64,000 bases of DNA from Saccharum officinarum (lineage: Eukaryota; Streptophyta; Magnoliopsida; Poales; Poaceae). The stretch is taken from contig CM036170.1 in the NCBI GenBank assembly GCA_020631735.1, positions 65,611,737 to 65,675,736 of the forward strand, given 5' to 3'. Shown in pieces: positions 1 through 12,002 of this stretch (position 1 is its first letter; every line of letters begins with the position of its first letter). The position numbers were made by a program, and so were the translations under genes. Below the pieces are notes generated by a model. It ran no database searches and was not told the DNA's origin. It saw only the letters and a list, made by a program, of their open reading frames with translations.

Positions 1-2630
1 GTATGTCGGCGCTTCCATCTCCAACCTCCAGCCGCTCTCCCCTCAGTCATGAAGGCAACCGCCGGCCGCGCCCACTTCGCGTCGTGGGAGCGTTCTCCTC
101 CCCCCACGCCCGGCCTTCAAAAGGGAGCCGCAACCCCTTCACCGCCTCCCCTGCTGTTTTTCCCGTTCCAACCCCACTCTCTTGAGCACTCGAAGCCCCG
201 CAGCGGCGAATCACTGGAGCACCGTACGCCCACATCGTCGGTCTTCGCCCCAAGCCTCCTCCGTCTGCAGTTGCCGCTCGGTGAGCCTCCCCGTGCTTCC
301 CTCCCTCTCCTTGCACCTTCATTTCGGTGATTTGTGGTCTCTAGGGCCGTTTTACGTGAGCTCCGGTGAGCTCTTCCACGGCCGGACATGGCGGGTGCCC
401 CTCGGGCCTACCACCGGCCGTGTTTTGCCCCGGGATGGATTCGCAATCATCTTCCCTTCACTCCTGTGCTTCCCAATTTGAAAACCGAGCCCTGTAGCGC
501 TCAATTGGACAACGCCGGCGAGGTCCCCGCCACCGGCCATGGCGGCCACCGCGTCGGTCACCTTCCCCACCCGCGTAAAGCGCATGGTCGGACTCGCCGT
601 CTCCGCCGCATCGTCCCGGTGCCCTCATATTTCGAAACCGTGGACCGTAGGTCGAGTTCCACGCGCACCGGCGAGCTTACGGTCGCCGGCCATGGCGGCG
701 GCGCCGTCTCCTCCTCTAAATCCGGCAGCCACACCTTCTCTCTCCCTCCCATCATTTCTCCTCCGTCTGATCTGAGATGAACGGTCCTGATAGGCTGATA
801 CCCCTTCGCGGGTTTTCTTTCTAAAGAGCCCTCGGGTTTCTACTGTATTCGCCCGCAGTCCTTGGCCGGATTTCAAAATCCAATTTCCTTGATTTATATT
901 AAATCCAAAAATAGTTTGATTTATTTACAGAATTGCCACTGTAGTAAAACGCTTATAAAATCGTCATTTTAGCTCCGAATCGACCCGTTCAACTTGCGTT
1001 AGTTTCGTAATTTCGTAATCTACGCATTAGTGCTACTGATAGACCTGTTAGAAGCTTTTGAGTTTCTCAATTAAGTCTAGTTTAATAGCTAGTTTTGGAA
1101 CCTTGTTTAGCGCGTAACTTTTGCATTGTAGCTCCGTTTTTCATGCACTTCGCGTCGATGTGATCGTAGCGTGACGTAGAATATTATCTTAAACTTTTTA
1201 TCTTGCTTTTATACTGCTGGTGTACTGTTCTAATTATAGGTTTGTTTGCTATGCATGAATGCTCCTGAAATGTGTATGTTGCCGTGTTGGTCGAGTTCAG
1301 ACGGTGAGGAGTACGTTGGGAACTAGGAGATCTTCGAGGAGCAGCAGGACCAGCCGCAGTTCATGAACCAAGGCAAGTATAGCATGGGCCTACCTTGTTG
1401 TCCTATTCATTATATAACATATTCATTATGCATGTGTCTAATATTGCTCGATTATAAGGACTTCCTAGCAAATTGATGACATGTACCTTGATTCCTATGG
1501 GGTTTATTTGCATTTGGGTAGAATGCTAGTGCTCTAACTAAACATGATCTACACAATGATTAATGGAACCAACGGATAAACATGATGATAGTAGTGGAAC
1601 TAAAGGGTGATGGTGCAAATGATGTTGATCATGTTGCCCTAAACCCTCCATAAGGACTTATCTGTAGGGCAAAAGCTGGGACATACAGTGCAACCGTGAG
1701 AGTTAAATGGCTCTGACTTTAGCTCAGTAATAGGATCTTTTCTAACTTGCTAGAGGTTACCCGAAAGGGCGCAAGAGGGGCTTGCCACGTTGGGTATAGA
1801 ACTGCCTCTGTTCTGATGTGTATAGCCTACGGGAAATGTGCCATCGAAAGGGGGGTTCTCTATATCTGCCTGCCGAGGAAACCTCGCGGCCCTAACTTGT
1901 TAGAAGAGGCCTATGGAAGGCTTCAAAGTGTACCCTGCCTGCTCACCTTGGAAGTGTTAGGGGGTCGACAGGCTCCGGGTATATGGGTAACACGACTCAC
2001 GGGTAAAGATGCACAACCTCTGCAGAGTGTTAAAACTGTTATAACAGCCGTGCTCACAGACACGAGCAGCCCGGAAAACTCACAGAATAAATGGTTACTT
2101 GACACGTGGATGAACTATGATGATGATGATGAGATCACACTGATGCTTTCTCTTCTTTATTCTAGTAGTGGATCATGTGGGTTATATGGGAGCTTGAGCA
2201 TAACTTAATAATGATTAATAATGAAATGTTGATCTACTAAAAGTGCTAACTGCAGTCAACCGTGTCTAACCTTTTTGAGCCTCATGAATCCTCATACTAT
2301 ACTTGCGGAGTACAAATGTACTCACACTTGTTGCTATTTTGTTTTTGGATAAAAATCCCGGATGGGTAACAGATGACAGTTTCTACGAGGATTTCCCGGA
2401 AGATTTCTAGGTTTGGGTCAACCAGTCGTCCTTCCCTGTGGAGCAGACACTTCGTTCGAGAGTGTTATTTACCTCTCTGTTTGTGATGTTAAGAACTATG
2501 TGTTGTAATATCGTGATGTAAGAACACCGTGATGATACTCTTGTTAATTTATCGGCTTATGTGTGTGACTATTCCTGGGGCGCACATAAGATGTATGCAC
2601 TCTATATTGGCCCTTAATTGGAGTGTGACA
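1..2630 (+). repeat. 5' LTR (partial) of the chromovirus
   Basis: The sequence is collinear with the 3' LTR from about 9362 to 11993. It ends in GTGTGACA just before the primer-binding site. The first 800 bp are GC-rich, while the rest is closer to average with AT-rich stretches. Open frames inside it, such as 1747-2208, recur in decayed form in the other LTR and match no known family, so I do not treat them as genes. Confidence 0.93.
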
Positions 2631-2633
2631 AAT

Positions 2634-2646
2634 TGGTATCAAAGCC
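2634..2646 (+). other. Primer-binding site, initiator tRNA-Met type
   Basis: TGGTATCAAAGCC starts three bases after the LTR end. It matches the 3' end complement of plant initiator tRNA-Met (TGGTATCAGAGCC) with one difference, A for G. Confidence 0.85.
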
Positions 2647-2818
2647 GTGTCGACTGTAGGACGCAAACCTAGATAGAAATGGTCGTTTCTAGGAGTTTGG
2701 TTTTATTTATTTACTTGCTACTATCTCAATCTTGGTATTTTATTAAAATTTTATGCTCTATTCTTTATTCTATTGCATAAAATATTGACTCTGACAATAT
2801 TTTATATCAAAACTATAG

Positions 2819-3727
2819 ATGCCTCGCCTCAGTGCCGCTGCCTACGTCGCCCAGTTCATTCCAGCAGCACCTGCCCCACCAGCACCACCAGCAGTGCCAC
2901 CAGTGGAGCCAGAGGTCGTCCACATCCCCGACGAGGAAGAGGAGGAACCCATGGAAGAGGAGGCATTTTCAGCTGCTGCATCTGATGGACCTGTTTCGAC
3001 CCCCGTGGCTGCACCCATCCCACATGTGGATGCACCAGTCCCCGCTGCTACACCTCCACCAGCTTCCCAGGCCGCTTCTGCACCAACACCAGTGCCCTCC
3101 CCAGCTGCATCAGAGGAGCCAGAAGAGATAGGATGGACCACCAGAAACAAGTTTAAGGAAGCTCCCGAAGATGCCCATTACCACAACCTCCTCACCACCA
3201 TGCTAGCTGAGTACTATCCAGAGTTTGCTGCCTCGGTGAAGTACTACTGTGCAGAGCACACGTATCCAGTGGAGGCGACATACTGGAAGACCAAAGTGAT
3301 CATCACCGCCTGGAATAACACCGACCAATCCCAAGATGTTGTGACTACCCATAGCCACCGAGCCAGGCGTGCCAGCGCCTACGACAGCCTGGAGGATGCT
3401 GCGCAGGCGGCGTACCTGCATTATCATGGTCGGCGTTTTGAGGACATGCAGAATGATCGCTACCGGTATCTTCCACGCTATGACCTGAAGGAGAAGACAT
3501 GGGTGGTGTTGGCTCCTCCAGCTTCTGATCCCACCTTGGACACCACAGTGAGGCACCTCAGCGCCATGCAGGAGGACAATGAAGCACTCAGGGAAGAGCT
3601 TCGTGCGGCGCAAAAATCTGAAATACGCCTTCAGAACCAGATAGATGAGATGGCCGTTCAGCTAGGACAGCCTACCATTTACAAGAAGAAGGCCAGGGTG
3701 TTCACCATGGTGGATCGCGCTCCTTAG
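2819..3727 (+). CDS. Accessory ORF upstream of gag, function unknown
   Basis: This intact 302-codon ORF lies between the primer-binding site and gag. I do not recognise a named domain. Residues 1-100 are Ala/Pro-rich with an acidic run (DEEEEEPMEEE) and look disordered. Residues about 105-235 look folded, with many aromatic and His residues (for example a YLHYHGRRF stretch). Residues about 240-280 form a predicted coiled coil (EDNEALREEL...). It starts at the first ATG after the leader. It has no premature stop although gag, protease and pol in the same element are broken. Retroelement accessory proteins of this kind are seen in grasses, but no role can be assigned here. Confidence 0.7.
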   Translation: MPRLSAAAYVAQFIPAAPAPPAPPAVPPVEPEVVHIPDEEEEEPMEEEAFSAAASDGPVSTPVAAPIPHVDAPVPAATPPPASQAASAPTPVPSPAASEEPEEIGWTTRNKFKEAPEDAHYHNLLTTMLAEYYPEFAASVKYYCAEHTYPVEATYWKTKVIITAWNNTDQSQDVVTTHSHRARRASAYDSLEDAAQAAYLHYHGRRFEDMQNDRYRYLPRYDLKEKTWVVLAPPASDPTLDTTVRHLSAMQEDNEALREELRAAQKSEIRLQNQIDEMAVQLGQPTIYKKKARVFTMVDRAP

Positions 3728-4418
3728 ATACTTGCAGCCCCGCCATAATGAATGCGTTCTAGATCGAAAGTCGTGTCAAGTTTATGTGTGTGTTGTGAAC
3801 TTTTAATTGTCTTGTTGGTTATGATGATGAACTTGAATGATTTGGAGTTTGTGTGATTGCAGGAACAGTTTGGGCTTGTCCACATGTTCCTTTTTATCAA
3901 AACCTTAAATTAGTATTTATTTAACTTAGTTGGGGTTTAAATTTCTGCATTACTGCCGTGCTGTTTTTCAGAGCAGTCTGCAATGTTTGTCTCATATCTC
4001 TAAATATCTACGTCCAAAAATTATGAAATTTTTGTGGAAAGAACTAGACTTGCGTACCTCTCATTTCCCACTGGAATCACCTCATTATCAATTTTGGTTT
4101 GAGAGATATGCCTGCTACAACCTGGCAAGTCTGTGCAGTCTATAACCTAGAACAGAAATTGTTTAGCTCAGTTTTTGATGATGTTGTCGTCTGTATCAGT
4201 GAAAAAGTTCTATACAAAAGTTGTAGCAGACTCTTTAAGCTTTCCAATGATGTATGCCACGCTTATTTTGGATTTCTAAAACTTGAGTTATACTTCAGTT
4301 TTTGATCTGCTGTTGTAGACACCCGTTCAGAAATTTTCAGTTATGTTATTTACCTTTTGTAAATAATTTGTAAATTTTTGGGAGATCTCTAAAAGTTTGC
4401 ACATTTGCTTGGAAGCAG
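3728..4418 (+). other. Non-coding spacer between accessory ORF and gag
   Basis: This 690-bp AT-rich stretch has no supported coding sequence. It ends in TTGCTTGGAAGCAG directly before the gag ATG, which resembles a 3' splice site. Gag could therefore be reached from a spliced transcript that skips the accessory ORF. This is inference only. Confidence 0.5.
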
Positions 4419-5795
4419 ATGGCCGCTAGAGGAGGACATGGCAAAGGCCGTGGACGTGGCCGTGGACACGGGGCTTTAGTGGATCCACCTCCGCCACCGT
4501 CGGTGACAATTGAACAGTTGATGGCCATGCAAGCGCAGCTCATGCAGACAGTGATGGACCGTCTCGGTGAGCAACCAGCAGGAGCACCCCCACCTGTGCA
4601 GGTCCGTGACAAATGTGGTGAGTTTCTGAAAGGACGCCCACCTGTGTTCATACATGCCTCTGAACCTATGGAGGCTGATGACTGGCTGAGAGCTGTGGAA
4701 AAGCAGCTAAACATTGCACAGTGCAACGACTTGGAGAAAGTCTTGTACGCCTCAGGTCAACTCCAAGGAGCTGCTCAGGATTGGTGGGAGTCATTCCAGT
4801 ATGGACGTCCAAAGAATGCTCCAGAGATCACGTGGAAAGAGTTCACGGAGAATTTTAGGTCCTATCACATCCCTGAGGGACTTATTGAACTGAAGCAAGA
4901 GGAGTTCCGGGCTCTCAAGCAAGGGTCCATGTCTGTGGCGGAATACCGCGACAAGTTTGCACAACTATCGCGATATGCCCCGGCTGAAGTGGCCAGGGAT
5001 TCTGACAAACAACGCTGATTTCTGAAAGGGTTGTATGATGGACTCCAACTGCAACTGATGTCCAACAAGTATGCCAGTTTCCAAGAGTTGGTGGACCGTG
5101 CCATTGTGATTGATAACAAGCGTAAGGAAATGGACCTCAAGAAGAGGAAGCTCCAGGGACAGGCGTCGGGTAGCAACACTCGCCCGCGAGCTTTCCCACA
5201 GCAAGGTTTTCCGCAGAGGAACCAAGGGCCACCCAACCAATGGAACAAAGGCCAGTACCCCCAGAGGAACCAGTACCAGCAGCGTCCCCAGTACCCACTG
5301 CAGTTTGGTAACCAGGGTCAGCAGCGCCCCCAGCAACAGCAAGCTAGCAATCAGGCGCCACGTCAGGGAGTGCCCAACAATGCCCCAATCAAGAGTGGCA
5401 CCCCAGGCAACCCCAATGCCTATTACAACTGTGGAGAGGTGGGACACTATTCATACCAGTGCCCAAAGAAGCAGAACCGGCAGGCCCCGCAGAACCAGCA
5501 CAACAACCAGAGACCCAACGCTCGACCTCCGTTCACCGGCAAGGTGAATCATGTGTCGTCTGAATTAGCTCAGGAGGCGCCTGAGGTTATGCTGGGTACG
5601 TTTAGCGTCAACTCCATCTCCGCTACCGTACTTTTTGATTCCTGTGCCTCGCATTCTTTCATATCCCAAGCTTTTGTTAGAATGCATAGCATACCCCTGT
5701 GTGCCATGAAGGATCCCATGCTAGTAAATTCACCGGGGGGTAGCATGCCAGCAAATTATTGGAGCCCTTCTACTAGTATATTTCTAAGGGGGTAG
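4419..5795 (+). pseudogene. Gag and aspartic protease, disabled
   Basis: The frame starts with an Arg/Gly-rich N-terminus and then a retrotransposon gag domain (about residues 60-195, with the typical AQDWWESF and EFRALKQGSMSVAEYRDKF patches). A TGA at 5016-5018 interrupts it; the same frame continues at once with recognisable gag, so a C-to-T change of an Arg codon is likely. A Gln/Pro-rich tail leads to a CCHC zinc knuckle whose first Cys is Tyr (the remaining Cys at 5429, His and last Cys are present). The protease core follows, but its active-site triplet at 5637-5645 reads Asp-Ser-Cys, not Asp-Ser-Gly. The frame is lost at a run of five G (5788-5792), consistent with a one-base indel. 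Confidence 0.88.
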
Positions 5796-7372
5796 CTTTC
5801 AAAGTAAATCCAATTGTTCTGAGAACCGCTGGAATTGACCTCATCCTGGGAATGGATTGGATGAAGCAGCATAGGGCGGTGATACAATGTCAGGAGAAAT
5901 ACGTTGTTGTGACATCTCCAAGTGGTGATAGAATTTGTGTCGAAGTGGAAGTGCAAGCTCAACCTACCGCCACCGTCAATCAGCTGAGCGATGTTGATAA
6001 CCAGGAGAACCAGGTGGTGGACGAATTTCCTGATGTGTTCCCCGATGAATTGCCAGGTATGCCACCCGATCGCGACATCGAATTCCTTATCGAGCTTTTA
6101 CCTGGAACTGCACCCATAGCTAAGAGACCATATAGAATGGGAGTAGATGAATTAGAAGAACTAAAGAAACAAATTAAGGAATTGCAAGAGAAAGGTTTTA
6201 TTCGTCCTAGTTCTTCACCTTGGGGAGCACCTGTTATATTTGTGGATAAGAAAGATGGCACACGAAGGATGTGTGTCGATTATAGGTCCCTTAATGAAGT
6301 CACCATCAAGAACAAATACCCACTCCCTAGAATTGATGATTTATTTGATCAGCTGAAAGGTGCTTGTGTGTTCTCAAAAATTGACCTCCGTTCTAGATAT
6401 CATCAACTAAAAATTTGTGCATCTGACATATCTAAGACAACATTTACTACCAGATATGGCCTTTATGAGTACACAGTGATGTCTTTTGGACTGACAAATG
6501 CACCTGCATACTTTATGTATCTGATGAACAAAGTATTCATAGAGTACTTGGATAAGTTTGTAGTGGTATTCATAGATGATATCCTAATATTCTCTAAAAA
6601 TGAAGAGGAACATGCTGAACACTTAAGGTTAGTCTTACAAAAACTCAGGGAACATAAATTGTATGTAAAAAGGAGTAAATGTGAGTTTTGGCTGAAAGAA
6701 GTATCTTTTCTGGGACATGTAGTCTTTAACGGTGGAATAGCCGTAGATCCCAGTAAAGTGCAAGATGTGTTAAATTGGAAAGCCCTAGTCAATGTTAGTG
6801 AAATCAGTAGCTTTTTGGGTTTGGCTGGGTACTATAGAAGGTTTATTGAAGGGTTCTCTAAGCTAGCTAAGCCTATGACAGCCCTGTTAGAGAAGAATGC
6901 CAAATTTGTTTGGTCAGACAAATGTCAGGCTAACTTTGAGGAGCTAAAGAGAAGGTTGACAACAGCCCCAGTGTTGACCTTACCTGATTTAAGTAAGAGC
7001 TTCTCTATTTATTGTGATGCATCTCGCCTAGGCCTTGGATGTGTGCTTATGCAAGAAGGAAAGGTTGTGGCCTACGCATCCAGGCAGTTGAGAAAGCACG
7101 AACTGAATTACCCAACCCATGACTTGGAATTAGCCGCAGTTGTCCATGCTCTGAAAATCTGGAGGCATTATTTGATCGGACATAAGTGTGACATCTATAC
7201 TGACCACAAGAGTTTAAAATACATTTTTACTCAGTCCGAGTTGAACCTAAGGCAACGTCGTTGGCTGGAATTGATTAAAGATTATGATCTAGAAGTGCAT
7301 TATCATCCTAGAAAGGCAAATGTTGTTGCCGATGCACTTAGCCGGAAGAGTTATGCAACGGACTTCAGTTGA
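5796..7372 (+). pseudogene. Protease C-terminus, reverse transcriptase and RNase H
   Basis: The frame shifted from gag continues the protease end ([10 protein letters not shown] near 5830-5865) and then the Ty3-type RT. Visible motifs are [24 protein letters not shown] (the usual Gly before Tyr is Arg) and the catalytic FIDDILIF with Asp codons at 6575-6580. RNase H follows, with the acidic residues in YCDAS, the [10 protein letters not shown] helix, YTDHKSL and VADALSRK. The largest ATG-initiated piece is 5852-7372 (506 codons). The frame closes at 7372, and integrase resumes two frames over, so pol is broken here as well unless a programmed frameshift is used. Confidence 0.9.
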
Positions 7373-8889
7373 CATTTATACCAGCAGAGTTGCGAGCTGA
7401 AATAGAACATCTCAATTTGGGTTTTGTCAATAATGTAGTGGAATTAGCTATAGAACCTACTTTGGAGCAAGAGATACGTAGAGGTCAGTTGGAGGATGAG
7501 AAATTAAAGGAGATTGCTGAGCATGTAGTGGTTGGAAAGGCACCAGGTTTCCGGTTGGATGAGAATGGTACTCTATGGTTTGGAAAAAGAATATGTGTAC
7601 CTGAAGTGAAAGCTATCCGTGATATGATTCTACGGGAGGCACATGATTCTGCTTATTCTATACACCCTGAAAGCACCAAGATGTACTTGGACCTCAAAGA
7701 GAAGTATTGGTGGTATGGTTTGAAAAGGGATGTGGCTGAGTATGTGGCCATATGTGATACTTGTCAAAGGGTGAAGGCTGAACACCAAAGACCTGCAGGA
7801 TTGCTGCAACCAATGAAAATACCAGAGTGGAAATGGGAAGAAGTTGGTATGGACTTCATTACTGGATTGCCCCGCACTCAACAAGGATATGATTCGATCT
7901 GGGTAATAGTGGATCGACTTACTAAGGTAGCCCACTTCTTGCCAGTCAAAACCACTTATAGTGGTGCAAAGCTAGCGGAGTTGTATATGGAGAGAATAGT
8001 GTGTCTACATGGGGTTCCAAAGAAGATCGTATCTGACCGAGGAACTCAGTTTACATCACATTTTTGGCATAAGGTACACAGTGCTTTGGGAACCAAGTTA
8101 AATTTCAGTTCGACATATCATCCCCAAACTGATGGGCAGACCGAAAGAACCAATCAAATCTTAGAAGATATGTTGAGGGCTTGTGCTTTACAGTATGGTA
8201 CTAGTTGGGATAAGAGTTTGTCATACGCTGAGTTTTCATACAACAACAGTCACCAGAAAAGTCTCAAAATGGCGCCATTCGAAGCTTTATATGGACGAAA
8301 GTGTAGAACACCTCTATTCTGGAATCAGATAGGTGAAACCCAAGTGTTTGGACCTGATGTCCTACGCAATGCAGAGGAACAAGTGAGGATGATTAGGGAT
8401 AATTTGAGAGTAGTACAGTCTAGACAGAAAAGCTATGCTGATATCCGAAGGAGAGAGTTGAGTTTCAAAGTAGGTGACTATGTGTATTTAAAAGTGTCAC
8501 CAATGAGAAATATGAGAAGATTCAATATGAAGGGCAAGTTAGCACCGAGATATGTGGGACCTTTCAAGATTCTGGAGAGACGTGGAGAAGTGGCTTATCA
8601 ATTGGAATTGCCAGAAAGTTTATCAGGTGTGCATGATGTGTTCCATGTTTCTCAGTTGAAAAAGTGTTTGCGGGTACCAGAGGAGCAGATTCCCTTGGAG
8701 GAGCTTACTGTTAAAGAAGATCTCACATATGAGGAGTATCCGGTAAAGATCCTTGAAACTGCAGAAAGAGTTACCAGGAGCCGCACTATAAAGATGTGCA
8801 GAGTACAATGGAATCGTTATTCAGAAGATGAGTATACTTGGGAAAGAGAAGAAGATCTGAGAAAGTCTTATCCGCAGCTTTTTGAGTAA
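7373..8889 (+). pseudogene. Integrase with GPY/F and chromodomain
   Basis: This is the continuation of pol in another frame, open for about 505 codons to TAA at 8887-8889. It contains the H2C2 zinc-binding region (HDSAYSIHP ... CDTC), the catalytic core with D (7852), D (8035) and E (8143), giving DD-35-E spacing, a GPF patch (YVGPFKILERRGEVAYQL), and a chromodomain-like tail (about 8770-8885, with VQWNRYSEDEYTWE). The chromodomain places it among chromoviruses, where it is thought to guide insertion to modified histones. The domain has no stop codons, so only its link to RT is lost. No ATG start is visible; it would normally be made as part of the polyprotein. Confidence 0.9.
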
Positions 8890-8917
8890 GCGTCATCCAA
8901 TCTCGAGGACGAGATTC

Positions 8918-8934
8918 TCTTAAGGGGGTAGAAT
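8918..8934 (+). other. Polypurine tract
   Basis: AAGGGGGTAGA with flanks lies immediately before the TGTGACACCC start of the 3' LTR, the standard position for plus-strand priming. Confidence 0.8.
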
Positions 8935-11900
8935 TGTGACACCCTAATTTTTGTATTATTTAAAAATAGATAAATTTGATTTAAATATGTATTGTTTGTG
9001 CATTCAAATTTAGGGAATAATAATTTTTGGGAAATTAAAATCAATCATAATGTTAGCAACTCCTTGATGCACTCATGCTGCTGCATTTTATTGTGATGAT
9101 TGGTTTTGGTCCAAGTGCTAAAAGATTTAAAAACCATTTGGAAATGTGATTTGAAAATTCAACTCAGAAAAAGAAAAATGAAACAATTCTTTCCCGCCTT
9201 CACTTCTCTGTTTTCGGCCCGTTGGCCCAACTCCCTCAGCCGCTCGGCCTTCCCCGCTCGCCCTCCCCCGCGCTCCTTCTCCTGGGCCGTGGCCCAGCCT
9301 AGCTGAGCCGGCAGCCGTTGCCGCGCCTGCTCTTCCTCTGAGTCGCTGACTACCCGGGCCCGCATGTCGGCACTTCCATCTCCAACCTCCAGCCGCTCTC
9401 CCCTCGGTCACGAAGGCAACCGCCGACCGTGCCCACTTCGCGTCGTGGGAGCGTTCTCCTCCCCCCACGCCCAGCCTTCAAAAGGGAGCCACAACCCCTA
9501 AACCGCCTCCCCCTGCTGTTTTTCCCGTTCCAACCCCACTCTCTTGAGCACTCGAAGCCCCCGCAGCGGCGAATCACCGGAGCACCGTACGCCCACCTCG
9601 TCGGTCTTCACCCCGAGCCTCCTCCGTCTGCAGTTGCCGCTCGGTGAGCCTCCCCGTGCTTCCCTCCCTCTCCTTGCACCTTCATTTCGGTGATTTGTGG
9701 TCTCTAGGGCCGTTTTACATGAGCTCCGGTGAGCTCTTCCATGGCCGGACATGGTGGGTGCCCCTCGGGCCTACCACCGGCCGTGTTTTGCCCCGGGATG
9801 GATTCGCAATCATCTTCCCTTCACTCCTATGCTTCCCAATTTGAAAACCGAGCCCTGTAGCGCTCAATTGGACAACGTCGGCGAGGTCCCCGCCACCGGC
9901 CATGGCGGCCACCGCGTCGGTCACCTTCCCCGCCCGCGTAAAGCGCATGGTCGGACTCGCCGTCTCCCCCGCATCGTCCCGGTGCCCTCATATTTCGAAA
10001 CCGTGGACCGTAGGTCGAGTTCCACGCGCACCGGCGAGCTTACGGTCGCCGGCCATGGCGGTGGCGCCGTCTCCTCCTCTAAATCCGGCGGCCACACCTT
10101 CTCTCTCCCTCCCATCATTTCTCCTCCGTCTGATCCGAGATGAACGGTCCTGATAGGCTGATACTCCTTTGCGGGTTTTCTTTCTAAAGAGCCCTCGGGT
10201 TTCTACTGTATTCGCCCGCAGTCCTTGGCCGGATTTCAAAATCCAATTTCCTTGATTTATATTAAATCCGAAAATAGTTTGATTTATTTACAGAATTGCC
10301 ACTGTAGTAAAACGCTTATAAAATCGTCATTTTAGCTCCGAATCGACCCGTTCAACTTGCGTTAGTTTCGTAATTTCGTAATCTACGCATTAGTGCTACT
10401 GATAGACCTGTTAGAAGCTTTTGAGTTTCTCGATTAAGTCTAGTTTAATAGCTAGTTTTGAAACCTTGTTTAGCGCGTAACTTTTGCGTTGTAGCTCCGT
10501 TTTTCGTGCACTTCGCGTCGATGTGATCGTAGCATGACGTAGAATATTATCTTAAACTTTTTATCTTGCTTTTATACTGCTGGTGTACTGTTCTAATTAT
10601 AGGTTTGTTTGCTATGCATGAATGCTCCTGAAATGTGTATGTTGCCGTGTTGGTTGAGTTCAGACGGTGAGGAGTACGTTGGGAACCAGGAGATCTTTGA
10701 GGAGCAGCAGGACCAGCCGTAGTTCGTGAACCAAGGCAACTATAGCATGGGCCTACCTTGTTGTCCTATTCATTATATAACATATTCATTATGCATGTGT
10801 CTAATATTGCTCGATTATAAGGACTTCCTAGCAAATTGATGACCTATACCTTGATTCCTATGGGGATTATTTGCATTTGGGTAGAATGCTAGTGCTCTAA
10901 CTAAACATGATCTACACAATGATTAATGGAACCAATGGATAAACATGATGATAGTAGTGGAACTAAAGGGTGATGGTGCAAATGATGTTGATCATGTTGC
11001 CCTAAACCCTCCGTAAGGACTTATCTGTAGGGCAAAAGCTAGGACATACAGTGCAACCGTGAGAGTTAAATGGCTCTGACTTTAGCTCAGTAATAGGATC
11101 TTTTCTAACTTGCTAGAGGTTACCCGAAAGGGCGCAAGAGGGGCTTGCCACGTTGGGTATAGAACTGCCTCTGTTCTGATGTGTATAGCCTACGGGAAAT
11201 GTGCCATCGAAAGGGGGGTTCTCTATATCTGCCTGCCGAGGAAACCTCGCGGCCCTAACTTGTTAGAAGAGGCCTATGGAAGGCTTCATAGTGTACCCTG
11301 CCTGCTCACCTTGGAAGTGTTAGGGGGTTGACGGGCCCCGGGCATATGGGTAACACGACTCACGGGTAAAGATGCACAACCTCTGCAGAGTGTTAAAACT
11401 GTTATAACAGCCGTGCTCACGGACACGAGCGGCCCGGAAAACTCACATAATAAATGGTTACTTGACACGTGGATGAACTATGATGATGATGATGAGATCA
11501 CACTGATGCTTTCTCTTCTTTGTTCTAGTAGTGGATCATGTGGGTTATATGGGAGCTTGAGCATAACTTAATAATGATTAATAATGAAATATTGATCTAC
11601 TAAAAGTGCTAACTGCAGTCAACCGTGTCTAACCTTTTTGAGCCTCATGAATCCTCATACTATACTTGCGAAGTACAAATGTACTCACACTTGTTGCTAT
11701 TTTATTTTTGGATAAAAATCCCGGATGGGTAACAGATGACAGTTTCTACGAGGATTTCCCGGAAGATTTCTAGGTTTGGGTCAACCAGTCGTCCTTCCCT
11801 GTGGAGCAGACACTTCGTTCGAGAGTGTTATTTACCTCTCCGTTTGTGATGTTAAGAACTATGTGTTGTAATATCGTGATGTAAGAACACCGTGATGATA

Positions 11901-11993
11901 CTCTTGTTAATTTGTCGGCTTATGTGTGCGACTATTCCTGGGGCACACATAAGATGTATGCACTCTATATTGGCCCTTAATTGGAGTGTGACA
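8935..11993 (+). repeat. 3' LTR of the chromovirus (3,059 bp)
   Basis: The full LTR starts TGTGACACCC and ends GTGTGACA. It is collinear with 1-2630 from about 9362 onward. A GC-rich block runs from about 9200 to 10140 and is followed by AT-rich sequence. Short open frames in the GC-rich block are shadows shared with the other LTR. Confidence 0.93.
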
Positions 11994-12002
11994 AATTGGT
12001 AT

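Larger units (their letters stand above)
1..11993 (+). mobile_element. Ty3/gypsy chromovirus (Tekay/Del-like), left end outside window
   Basis: This is an LTR retrotransposon read left to right: partial 5' LTR, primer-binding site, accessory ORF, gag-protease, RT-RNase H, integrase with chromodomain, polypurine tract and 3' LTR. Bases 1-2630 match 9362-11993 collinearly, so about 426 bp of the 5' LTR lie outside the window. LTRs of about 3 kb starting TGTGACACCC, a tRNA-Met primer site and a chromodomain after the integrase are typical of Tekay/Del chromoviruses. The two LTRs differ by roughly 2-3 % by eye, mostly C/T and G/A changes, so this is not a recent insertion. Gag, protease and pol frames are broken, so the copy is probably not autonomous. 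The target-site duplication cannot be tested because the left end is missing. Confidence 0.93.

Noticed and set aside
1747..2208. 153-codon frame in the chromovirus LTR
   Set aside because: The other LTR copy is stopped at 11331, and the frame has no known domain.
9100..10250. Several GC-rich frames on both strands of the LTR
   Set aside because: Present in both LTRs, overlapping on both strands, no domain; composition effect.
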